Below are positions 14,825 to 21,657 of a stretch of 21,657 nucleotides of DNA, piece after piece; the stretch's first letter is position 1, and each line of letters starts with the position of its first letter. The translations under genes and the position numbers were made by a program. Below the pieces are notes generated by a model that made no database searches, was not told the origin of the DNA, and saw only the letters and a list, made by a program, of their open reading frames with translations. The stretch is from Bacteroidetes bacterium UBA7368 (GTDB lineage Bacteria > Bacteroidota > Rhodothermia > Rhodothermales > UBA10348): contig DKOG01000225.1 of assembly GCA_002469915.1 (NCBI GenBank), positions 1 to 21,657 of the forward strand, read 5' to 3'.

Positions 14825-15622
14825 GTGCACGATCGATTGACATCCCGTATTCGATTATATATCGGACTCGTTTTGCTCCTGACGCTCTTCCAGTCAGGTT
14901 CCGTTCAGGCACAGTCCACTGAGGATCCTGTGCGATTTGTGCTGTGGCTAAAGAATGATGTCCAGGCCGTACCCAAGGCACTACTTCATACCCCCGGAGT
15001 GCGGCTCATCGGGTCTGCTACCGCGATCGTAGTTTTAGCTCGTTGGGATAGGCAAATCTCAAAAAACGCCTTGAAATGGCGGAAAAAAGAACTTATGCGC
15101 GTGCTAGAGGAAATGGGAGATGCTAACTCGGTCCGTCCTCTTGCCATCGTCTTATTCACCGGCTCGCTTTTCTCGAGAAGTCATCGATTTCAGGATGCAG
15201 CGTTTACCAGCCTCGAATCGTTGATTATGGCCAATGTACTGACCAACGCCTTGAAGTTTAGTTTCGGCCGTCAAAGACCCTTTCAGACCGATCAACCGGA
15301 CGTCTTCAAACCGTTTGGCGGTGGCTTCTCGTTCCCAAGTGGTCATGCTACGACGGCGTTCGCCTTCGTCACACCTTGGGTTCTTTATTACCCTGGAATC
15401 GCATCCGGTACATTGGCTGTATTGGCCGCTGGTACGGCCTTTTCCCGCGTTCCACTCAAATATCATTGGCCCAGCGATGTCCTAGCTGGGGCCCTCGTGG
15501 GAGCAACCACCTCAGCATGGCTTGTCCGTCGTCATACCCGTCGCGGTTCGGAGAATCCAACGGCATCCCGTTTTAAGCCTGTAATCGGACCAACTGGATT
15601 TTCCCTTACAGTATCTTTTTAG
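14825..15622 (+). CDS. PAP2-family lipid phosphatase with signal peptide
   Basis: The 265-residue protein (GTG start; a TTG at 14837 is an alternative) has an N-terminal signal sequence ending SVQAQ (26-30) and a C-terminal set of membrane helices. All three PAP2 catalytic motifs are present: KFSFGRQRP (144-152, K-x6-RP), PSGH (171-174) and SRVPLKYHWPSD (207-218, SR-x5-H-x3-D), with His174, His214 and Asp218 catalytic. PAP2 enzymes dephosphorylate phosphatidic acid, undecaprenyl pyrophosphate, lipid A or similar substrates at the outer face of the inner membrane. The substrate is not evident here. The gene is divergent from the peptidoglycan operon, so recycling of the undecaprenyl carrier is a reasonable but unproven guess. 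Confidence 0.88.
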   Translation: MHDRLTSRIRLYIGLVLLLTLFQSGSVQAQSTEDPVRFVLWLKNDVQAVPKALLHTPGVRLIGSATAIVVLARWDRQISKNALKWRKKELMRVLEEMGDANSVRPLAIVLFTGSLFSRSHRFQDAAFTSLESLIMANVLTNALKFSFGRQRPFQTDQPDVFKPFGGGFSFPSGHATTAFAFVTPWVLYYPGIASGTLAVLAAGTAFSRVPLKYHWPSDVLAGALVGATTSAWLVRRHTRRGSENPTASRFKPVIGPTGFSLTVSF

Positions 15623-15718
15623 ACCCGTTGAACCTGCTGTACAGACGCGAACATACATTAGGGATCGACTCATGTGATAGAGGTGCATGTAGTGAATTAA
15701 CGGATCAGCTGTTTTCTT

Positions 15719-16645
15719 TTAGCCAACAGTTGATCGAATAGAAGCAATATGCTCAGGCCCTGTGCGGCAACAGCCACCAATAAGGCGAGCTCCTTTCTGG
15801 AACCACTCCCCTGCCATGATGCCGCAGGATGCTGGGTCGCCTGTACCGTGCCAGGTCTTAGTATCCGCGTGGTAGACCTCTCCTGAGTTAGGATACACGG
15901 CTATGTATTTTTCCGTGCCTGCGGTAGTGATTTCATTAATTAAGGGACTCACTAAGGCGGGTGGCACGCAATTGATGCCGATAGCTTCGATTTGTGAGTA
16001 TGTGTTTACTAGCTCTGTACACTCCTTGATGGGCGTGCCACCCGCAACATGGGTTTCATCTCGGCACTGAAAACTGATCCAAGCTGGTTTATCCGTGCTT
16101 TCACCTAGTACATCAAGTGCGATTCGGGCCTCTCGAATACTTGGAATGGTTTCAAATGCGATAATATCTGCTTCCGAATCAGCAAGGAGGCGAAGACGCG
16201 TGGCATGAAAGTCACGCATAACGGAGTCCTCCACCTCATATTTTCCGGTGTATTCAGATCCATCGGCTAAATAAGCCCCATAAGGCCCGATACTCGCCGA
16301 GACGAGCGGTCGAATTCGATCAGGGTGCTCTCGGCTGAAGATATTTCGTTCTTCAATTGCGAGCGAGACGGAGAAACGCATTAACTCCCGTGCTTGAAAA
16401 ACGGAGAATCCAGCTGCAGTTAGCCCCTCTTCGCTGGCTTGATAACTTGCTGTCGCGATACAATCCGCACCAGCATGCAGATAATCGCGATAGACCTCGC
16501 GAATCAGATCTGGCTTTTCTGCCAGCAACTTAGCGGACCACAGATGATGGTTTAAATCTGCGCCCTTTCGCTCTAGTTCAGTCGCGAGCCCACCATCGAG
16601 AATAAGTACCCCGTTTCGCTCAAGAAATGGTTTAAGAATCGACAT
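15719..16645 (-). CDS. mmuM: Homocysteine S-methyltransferase
   Basis: This 308-residue TIM-barrel enzyme transfers a methyl group from S-methylmethionine or S-adenosylmethionine to homocysteine, giving methionine. Family marks are ILDGGLATELERKGADL (15-31), ATASYQAS (64-71), the GPYGAYLADGSEYTG run (120-134), and the zinc-binding cysteines Cys226 (GINC) and Cys292-Cys293 (IGGCCRTGPEHI). Length is typical of MmuM and shorter than the corresponding part of MetH. It lies 73 nt downstream of the sua5-type gene on the same strand. That gap contains a 15-bp palindrome AAAATG-ACG-CATTTT (16689-16703). Its downstream neighbour PAP2 is convergent. Preference for S-methylmethionine over S-adenosylmethionine cannot be judged. 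Confidence 0.93.
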   Translation of the reverse strand: MSILKPFLERNGVLILDGGLATELERKGADLNHHLWSAKLLAEKPDLIREVYRDYLHAGADCIATASYQASEEGLTAAGFSVFQARELMRFSVSLAIEERNIFSREHPDRIRPLVSASIGPYGAYLADGSEYTGKYEVEDSVMRDFHATRLRLLADSEADIIAFETIPSIREARIALDVLGESTDKPAWISFQCRDETHVAGGTPIKECTELVNTYSQIEAIGINCVPPALVSPLINEITTAGTEKYIAVYPNSGEVYHADTKTWHGTGDPASCGIMAGEWFQKGARLIGGCCRTGPEHIASIRSTVG

Positions 16646-16688
16646 CGATGCCTGTCATGAGGTGAAATAAAATACCTAAGTAGTACCC

Positions 16689-16703
16689 AAAATGACGCAT
16701 TTT
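16689..16703. repeat. 15-bp palindrome between sua5-type gene and mmuM
   Basis: AAAATG-ACG-CATTTT is a perfect 6-bp inverted repeat around 3 nt, within the 73-nt gap between two minus-strand genes. It may be a weak hairpin or protein site. The T-run does not form a convincing terminator. Confidence 0.25.
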
Positions 16704-16718
16704 AAGCATATATAAGGC

Positions 16719-17663
16719 CTACCAAGAAGCACGTTCAAGGCGATCCAAAAGGGCCTTACCTATTCCTTCTACTGAAGGACGCATGCAGTGGATGGTTGTG
16801 ATACCTGCTCGTTCCGCATCTCGAAAGAATGAAAAAACGTGTTTAGCATAATCAGCTTCATCCTCTGCTAAGTATTCGAGCAAGCATCCTGTGGGTTTTG
16901 AAACACCAATAAATGCGCTTTGCTCAGGCTGGATGATCTCAGATCTATCGGAAACAAGGTAGACGGAAGCATTCGGTTGATAGTGTCGGTACCGGGTTCC
17001 AGGACTTCGGCCCAGCGCTTCCGCTGCTGATTCGGCTATACCGACATCAGGGCAGACCAATTGAAGATCCTCGAGGGTCACACTACCTGGCCTCAGAATA
17101 ACAGGGGATGAGCCGGTGCAGTCTAGGACAGTGGATTCAATCCCCAACCTCGTTGCCGCTGAGCGAAGGATTATGTCAACTTTTCCGTCCAGATCCGCTT
17201 GAACGTCTTCCCAGCGTGTCGTACTCGGCCTACCAGATGAATTAGCAGAAGGCGCAGCCACTGGCGAACCCAGGCTTGCTATTAATTCAAGCGCAACCGG
17301 GTGATCGGGCATACGCACTCCGACGGTATCTAGACCTGCCGTAAGCTGATCTAAGACATCAGGTTGCCGGGGAAGTACCAGCGTGAGAGGACCTGGGAAA
17401 AAGGCATCGACTAGATCTTGCGCATAGGCCGGCACGGTCCTCGCCAATGTGCCAATCCATTCTGGAGAAGCAATATGGGCAATAAGTGGGTTGTCCGAGG
17501 GACGTCCCTTGGCTTCAAAAATAGAAGCAAGAGCCTTTGCATTAGACGCATCAGCGCCCAGACCAAACACGGTTTCGGTTGGAAAGGCGACCAATCCCCC
17601 ACGTTTCAGGCAACTTGCCGCAGCAGGAATATCACTTGATATATGGGTTGTGCGTCGCATCAT
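16719..17663 (-). CDS. L-threonylcarbamoyladenylate synthase, Sua5 type
   Basis: The enzyme makes threonylcarbamoyl-AMP from threonine, bicarbonate and ATP, the first step of t6A tRNA modification. From the ATG at 17663 it has 314 residues, i.e. the two-domain Sua5 form, not the short TsaC form. The YrdC domain (about 8-205) shows FPTETVFGLGADA (27-39), KGRP (52-55), FPGPLTLVLPR (89-99) and PSANSSGRPS (138-147), the K-R-S-N substrate-binding set. The Sua5 domain fills the rest after GTRYRHYQP. The start overlaps the upstream gene by 4 bp (ATGA), so translation is coupled. A second ATG at 17660 and a TTG at 17669 are alternatives. tsaB for a later step is at 742-1446. Confidence 0.92.
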   Translation of the reverse strand: MMRRTTHISSDIPAAASCLKRGGLVAFPTETVFGLGADASNAKALASIFEAKGRPSDNPLIAHIASPEWIGTLARTVPAYAQDLVDAFFPGPLTLVLPRQPDVLDQLTAGLDTVGVRMPDHPVALELIASLGSPVAAPSANSSGRPSTTRWEDVQADLDGKVDIILRSAATRLGIESTVLDCTGSSPVILRPGSVTLEDLQLVCPDVGIAESAAEALGRSPGTRYRHYQPNASVYLVSDRSEIIQPEQSAFIGVSKPTGCLLEYLAEDEADYAKHVFSFFRDAERAGITTIHCMRPSVEGIGKALLDRLERASW

Positions 17664-19072
17664 TTCCAAGAATCCAGCGCACCCTCTAACGCTTTCATCC
17701 CTCCCTCCTGTCGAACGGTTTCGTCTAGGGTAGCTTCAAAGTGCGCTCCCCATCCCGGGTAATCCAATTCATCCCACAACGTATTGTGCCACAAGCCGAC
17801 AAATACACCACCAAAATCCGCGCAGGTATGTATGAGTTTCCGAGTATAATCGATGGCTTCTGAGGGGCTCAAATTCATCCGATTGAATAGCGCCGATTCC
17901 ATTACAGACAGCGGCATTTCCCACACATCCAGCTCCACATCTTCCACCGGGTTAAAAAGAGGGAACGGCAGGCAGGTAGCATGGCGGAATCCGCATTGAG
18001 TTGCGAAACCAAGCGAAGAGTCGATCTTAAAACCCGCCTGAGCTATCAAATAGGCCGATTTCGGGTGCTGATACCTCAGGTAATGCGAACGATGGACCGT
18101 GGTGCGCCTCATCATCACGTTGTCCAATTTGGTTTTCTCTTGCTCTAATTGAACCGAGCTCAGAAACGTGTGGTATGACGGATGGAGACCGATGCCAAAA
18201 CCAGCTCGTTGCAGCAAAATGCGTTGCTCCAACATGAACGAATTCTTCAGGTCATAGGAGACATCGCGGAGCCCACGTCCGCCGGACTTGAAAAAGTAGG
18301 TGGCACTTCCATTTCGTGCTTCGACTTCCGAACGCATTCGGTTCATAGCATTCCGGAAGGGGTCATCGGTCGTAATAAGAGAAGCCACTGCCCTCATCGT
18401 GCGCCCAATACGGTGCGGAATCGATTCCTTATTCTGATTTAAAATGGACCGATCAAGCACTTCTCGTTTGTAGATTCCCGGGCGCCATTTACGATCATAG
18501 TCAATATCATGCGTGGGACAGCACATCCAAGAATCTGCTCCCCAGGTCTTGCGCTCGAGTATGGCTCCTTTTGATTTGAGCTTGGTTGCCACAATGAGCC
18601 GCATCCAATCCACGGTGGGTTGCGCAGCCAAGTTGAGGGCAGACTGAATGGAGCATTCAAAAGGAAAGCGCCCATGCTCATCACACTTCTTCGTGTGGAC
18701 CTCCTGCCATCCTGAAAGGAAATAAAAAACACCCGCAACTGGATCAAAGCTGAAATCACCGCTGCTTTCAAATAACACTGGAATGCGTTCATCTTCTACG
18801 CGCAGATATCTTTTTACGATCGGCAAGGGTTGATGTCCTTCAAAAAAAGACATCGTTTCGGGCTTCAGCGTAAAGGAAGCCGTTACGCCTTGGACTGGTT
18901 TGGGGTCAATGCCGTAGTAAACGGTAAATGAACCTGACGGAGCCTTATCGACCTCCTGCAATTGCACCCTGAACGGCAAAAACAACATGCGAAGCCCGTA
19001 CAAAGCTCGTTTGCGGAATACGTCCGGTACGTCCAGAATGAAATGTATTGTTTCCAATGCGTGCTGCGGCAA
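17660..19072 (-). CDS. Polysaccharide deacetylase-like protein with DUF7033-type N-terminus
   Basis: The 470-residue protein is soluble-looking, with no signal peptide. The N-terminal part (about 1-175) matches the region seen before NodB-like domains in Bacteroidota (DUF7033) and includes DPVAGVFYFLSGWQEV (110-125). The C-terminal part is a NodB-like barrel: CPTHDIDYD (185-193) with His188/Asp189/Asp191 as the motif 1 equivalent, GIGLHPSYH (293-301), HRSHYLRY (327-334), and a terminal VGLWHN (425-430). This family removes N-acetyl groups from polysaccharides; in many Bacteroidota it sits in surface polysaccharide loci, but none is visible here. A TTG start at 19072 is used; TTG at 19057 is an alternative, and no ATG lies nearby. 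It overlaps the Sua5 gene by 4 bp. Confidence 0.82.
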   Translation of the reverse strand: MPQHALETIHFILDVPDVFRKRALYGLRMLFLPFRVQLQEVDKAPSGSFTVYYGIDPKPVQGVTASFTLKPETMSFFEGHQPLPIVKRYLRVEDERIPVLFESSGDFSFDPVAGVFYFLSGWQEVHTKKCDEHGRFPFECSIQSALNLAAQPTVDWMRLIVATKLKSKGAILERKTWGADSWMCCPTHDIDYDRKWRPGIYKREVLDRSILNQNKESIPHRIGRTMRAVASLITTDDPFRNAMNRMRSEVEARNGSATYFFKSGGRGLRDVSYDLKNSFMLEQRILLQRAGFGIGLHPSYHTFLSSVQLEQEKTKLDNVMMRRTTVHRSHYLRYQHPKSAYLIAQAGFKIDSSLGFATQCGFRHATCLPFPLFNPVEDVELDVWEMPLSVMESALFNRMNLSPSEAIDYTRKLIHTCADFGGVFVGLWHNTLWDELDYPGWGAHFEATLDETVRQEGGMKALEGALDSWK

Positions 19073-19088
19073 TGAAGCGACGTTAATG

Positions 19089-19112
19089 AATTGCGCGATG
19101 TTAACTGCAATT
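19089..19112. promoter_or_regulatory. Operator-like inverted repeat between divergent genes
   Basis: AATTGC (19089-19094) and GCAATT (19107-19112) are exact inverted repeats separated by 12 nt that contain GTTAAC. The site lies in the short gap between the divergent deacetylase-like and HD-domain genes and overlaps a possible minus-strand -10 (19098-19103). No regulator gene is nearby. Confidence 0.3.
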
Positions 19113-19135
19113 AGGTATTTTCAATAGTACGAAAC

Positions 19136-20446
19136 ATGCGAAAGACATCCTCGGCTCGAATGGCAATGAACGGACGCTTCAAAATCTTTTCCGACCCTGT
19201 GCATGGATTTATTTCCATTCCGCGCGGACTGGTCTTGGATCTAGTCGCTTCACCAGAGGTGCAGCGACTCCGACGAATCCGCCAGCTAGGTATTGGCCAC
19301 ATGGTCTTTCCGGGTGCAGAGCACTCTCGATTCGGGCATGCACTTGGGGCGATGGCTCTCATGCACGATGCGCTGTCCTCTTTATCAGAGAAAGGAACAG
19401 ACATTTCGGCCGAAGAAATTCAGGCCGCCCAGATTGCAGCGCTACTTCATGACGTAGGCCACGGACCCTTCTCTCATACGCTTGAACATGAGTTACTCAC
19501 TGATTTTAATCATGAGCAAATGAGTCGTGCGTTACTGGCCCGCTTGAACCGCCGATTTGGGGGGCAACTCGAAATGGCACTCGCGATGTTCGATGATACC
19601 TATGAGCGATGTTGGTTCAATGATCTAATATCGAGCCAATTAGACATGGATCGTCTGGACTATCTGCGTAGAGACTCCTACTACACGGGTGTTGTAGAAG
19701 GACGAGTTGGAGTAGGGCGCATTATTAAGACGCTACGGGTTCATCCTGGCTCTACCCCTAGTGATGATAGAATTGTAGTCGAAGCCAAAGGCTCCTATGC
19801 GGTGGAAAACTTCCTGATTGCACGCCGCTTGATGTATTGGCAGGTATATCTGCACAAAACCGTGCTCTCTGGGGACTTATTACTGCGCAGCGTTATTAGA
19901 CGGGTTCGAAAGCATTTGGCAGAAGGTCAGGACCAGATCGTTGCCGGTGCCTCTGAGTCTTTTCTGTACTTCCTCCGAAATGGATATACCGGAGCCGATG
20001 TTCATCAGGCCGAGGTCCAGAATCACTATGTCGCACTTGATGATACCGATATTATTTACAGCTTAAAGATCTGGCAAAACAGCTCTGACTCTGTGCTAGC
20101 CGACCTTGCCCAGCGCATGCTAGAACGAAATTTCTTCCGAGTGGATTACCGAATAGACGACGATCGATTTGCTTCTGGATCAATGAAAGAAAAAATTGGC
20201 GCCTATCTCCTCAAAGCCGGACTTTCAGATACGTCCTCAGTGGAAGAAGACGTTTCCTACTACCTACACCGCTCACAATCCACGCATGAAGCCTACGATG
20301 CTACAGAGAATACGATTGGTGTTCTGAACCGATTTGGACGGATCGATGAGCTGTCCATTTCGGATGACGTGGGAGTGGTATCCGGTCTCGCACAAAGACA
20401 GACCCGACCCTTCATCTGCTTCCCAAAAGAAGTAGATTCTCACTAG
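19136..20446 (+). CDS. HD-domain phosphohydrolase (COG1078, SAMHD1/dGTPase-like)
   Basis: The 436-residue cytoplasmic protein has the full HD metal-binding set: His63 in AEHSRFGHALG (61-71), His105-Asp106 in LLHDVGHGPFSHTLEH (103-118), and the downstream Asp in SSQLDMDRLDYLRRDS (166-181). The opening FKIFSDPVHGFISIP (15-29) is the usual start of COG1078 proteins, related to SAMHD1 and bacterial dNTP triphosphohydrolases. The substrate could be dNTPs or another nucleotide; no member-specific motif settles it. Start: ATG at 19136 is the longest; ATG at 19160 or 19166 would begin closer to the conserved block and leave more space for divergent promoters. A dehydrogenase gene follows 43 nt downstream on the same strand. 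Confidence 0.9.
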   Translation: MRKTSSARMAMNGRFKIFSDPVHGFISIPRGLVLDLVASPEVQRLRRIRQLGIGHMVFPGAEHSRFGHALGAMALMHDALSSLSEKGTDISAEEIQAAQIAALLHDVGHGPFSHTLEHELLTDFNHEQMSRALLARLNRRFGGQLEMALAMFDDTYERCWFNDLISSQLDMDRLDYLRRDSYYTGVVEGRVGVGRIIKTLRVHPGSTPSDDRIVVEAKGSYAVENFLIARRLMYWQVYLHKTVLSGDLLLRSVIRRVRKHLAEGQDQIVAGASESFLYFLRNGYTGADVHQAEVQNHYVALDDTDIIYSLKIWQNSSDSVLADLAQRMLERNFFRVDYRIDDDRFASGSMKEKIGAYLLKAGLSDTSSVEEDVSYYLHRSQSTHEAYDATENTIGVLNRFGRIDELSISDDVGVVSGLAQRQTRPFICFPKEVDSH

Positions 20447-20489
20447 CAATAATCACGGGTCGTTGGCTCGGCTTTTCCTACATTCGGTC

Positions 20490-21657
20490 ATGTCACGGAT
20501 ACAGAACTTTATCAATTCTCGTTTTCAGGATGCGGTTTCCGGCGAGACGCTAGATGTCGTCGAGCCGGCCACCGGTGCGCGATATACCACGGCCCCTGCC
20601 TCGTCGTATGCAGACATCGAGGCCGCCTTCCAAGCAGCATCTGCGGCGTTTAAAGCGTGGAGCACTACCCCACCCGCTAAGCGGTCTTTTTGGTTGAATC
20701 GCTTAGCCGATGCCATAGAAGAGAACCTAGATGCATTCGCTCAAGCCGAGTCGAAAGATTCCGGGAAGCCCATTTCGGTAGCGCAGACAGTAGATATTCC
20801 TCGAGCTATTGCAAACTTTCGTTTTTTTGCCACGGCAATCTTGCAAGATGCCTCGGAAGCCTACACAGACGTGAGCGGTCGTATTAACTTCACTGTGCGA
20901 CATCCATTGGGTGTTGTAGGCTGTATTTCGCCCTGGAATTTACCTCTATACCTTTTCTCCTGGAAAGTGGCTCCTGCACTCGCAGCAGGTAACTGTGTTA
21001 TTGGAAAGCCGTCGGAAGTGACGCCCTATACGGCCCACCTTTTAGGCGAAACGCTGGAAAAAATCGACTTCCCGGCTGGCGTCTTCAACATTGTGCATGG
21101 GCATGGTCCCGAAGCCGGAGCTGCACTGGTGGCTCATCCTGGCATCAAAGCCATTTCCTTTACCGGTGGCACCCAAACCGGCCGTCTCATTGGAGAACAA
21201 GCTGGTAGAGACCTCAAAAAGGTGTCGCTCGAACTCGGTGGAAAAAACCCAACCCTTGTTTTTGCAGATGCTGATCTAGACGAGGCTGTTGATGGTGCAG
21301 CACGAGCTGCATTTTCCAATCAGGGGCAGATCTGTCTATGTGGATCTCGAATCCTGGTCGAACAGAGTATCTATCCTCAATTCCGGGATGCACTCGCAGC
21401 TCGCGTTCGCTCGCTGCACGTTGGCGACCCATCGGAAGCTATGACGCAAGTCGGAGCCCTCGTATCGGCCGCCCATCGCGACAAAGTGCTCTCTTATATT
21501 CAACTAGCTAAGGATGAAGGAGGGCATATTCTCTGTGGAGGGCTATCAAAAATCGTGGAGGGTCGATGTGAAAAGGGCTACTTCGTCGCTCCTACACTCC
21601 TTGACGGCCTGCCAGCTGATTGTCGTACCAATCAGGAAGAAATATTTGGTCCTGTCG
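20490..21657 (+). CDS. Aldehyde dehydrogenase, ALDH8-like (2-aminomuconate-semialdehyde dehydrogenase type), 3' end outside window
   Basis: An ATG at 20490 opens 389 codons with no stop before the window edge. Canonical NAD-dependent ALDH landmarks are intact: SPWNLPLY (147-154, Asn150), GKPSE (172-176), FTGGTQTG (224-231), LELGGKNP (247-254, general base Glu248) and NQGQICLCGSR (277-287, nucleophile Cys282). The doubled Cys in QICLCGSR and the NFRFFA segment (109-114, Arg111) closely resemble ALDH8A1/AMSDH, which oxidises 2-aminomuconate semialdehyde in the kynurenine pathway. No other kynurenine gene is visible, so the substrate is inferred. About 90-100 residues are missing at the C-terminus. 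It follows the HD-domain gene by 43 nt and may share its transcript. Confidence 0.92.
   Translation, partial: MSRIQNFINSRFQDAVSGETLDVVEPATGARYTTAPASSYADIEAAFQAASAAFKAWSTTPPAKRSFWLNRLADAIEENLDAFAQAESKDSGKPISVAQTVDIPRAIANFRFFATAILQDASEAYTDVSGRINFTVRHPLGVVGCISPWNLPLYLFSWKVAPALAAGNCVIGKPSEVTPYTAHLLGETLEKIDFPAGVFNIVHGHGPEAGAALVAHPGIKAISFTGGTQTGRLIGEQAGRDLKKVSLELGGKNPTLVFADADLDEAVDGAARAAFSNQGQICLCGSRILVEQSIYPQFRDALAARVRSLHVGDPSEAMTQVGALVSAAHRDKVLSYIQLAKDEGGHILCGGLSKIVEGRCEKGYFVAPTLLDGLPADCRTNQEEIFGPV

Noticed and set aside
15623..15718. Terminator between the convergent PAP2 and mmuM genes
   Set aside because: Only a short CTGTACAG palindrome and no stem followed by a T-run on either strand could be found.
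1..21657. CRISPR array, tRNA, transposon ends or defence system
   Set aside because: No regularly spaced repeats, tRNA cloverleaf, transposase, integrase, or restriction/toxin-antitoxin genes were seen on either strand.

Overview
The window (about 21.7 kb, roughly half GC, densely coded, complete at neither end) looks like chromosome from a Bacteroidota/Rhodothermota-type bacterium (Rhodothermales or Balneolales are my best guess). This rests on a Bacteroidota-style divergent EF-G paralogue, a three-part amidase/golvesin/FN3 lipoprotein, a DUF7033-type polysaccharide deacetylase, and an AccD and TsaB of the expected type. It is an inference from protein character, not from a marker gene. I see no tRNA, rRNA, CRISPR array, IS element or phage gene. 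Most of the window is ordinary housekeeping and envelope biology.

Layout. 1-496 (minus): 5' part of a gene for an EF-G-like translation factor whose G-motifs depart from canonical EF-G. 742-2334 (plus): tsaB and accD, closed by a strong hairpin terminator at 2365-2403. 2335-2647: a gene-free stretch of just over 300 bases with the terminator, a dense set of nested inverted repeats (2424-2536) that could be a structured RNA, and a possible promoter. 2648-4180 (plus): a secreted SpoIID/LytB-domain protein whose C-terminus looks frameshifted. 4177-6078 (minus): a Uup-type ABC-F ATPase. 6286-8344 (plus): a four-gene run of a small VanZ-like membrane protein, a cupin, a CREST/ceramidase-like seven-helix membrane hydrolase and a secreted VOC-fold protein.

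8371-14713 (minus) is the most coherent unit: four tightly packed genes encoding a GNAT acetyltransferase, a DigH/YngK-like (GHL10) lipoprotein glycosidase, a 1004-residue lipoprotein with a split zinc amidase, and an AmpG-like permease. Read together this is a peptidoglycan turnover and recycling operon: the amidase removes stem peptides, the GHL10 enzyme cuts the glycan, and the permease imports fragments. It is divergently transcribed from a secreted PAP2 phosphatase gene (14825-15622) across an intergenic region carrying a 9-bp inverted repeat.

15719-19072 (minus): homocysteine S-methyltransferase, a Sua5-type threonylcarbamoyl-AMP synthase and a polysaccharide-deacetylase-like protein; the last two overlap by 4 bp. 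With tsaB, two of the t6A tRNA-modification genes are in the window. 19136-21657 (plus): an HD-domain phosphohydrolase and the 5' part of an ALDH8-type dehydrogenase resembling 2-aminomuconate-semialdehyde dehydrogenase.

Nothing here is a clear-cut new system. The best leads are the probably GTPase-impaired EF-G paralogue, the structured intergenic element at 2424-2536, the VanZ-like/cupin/CREST cluster, and the peptidoglycan operon with its unusual split amidase.
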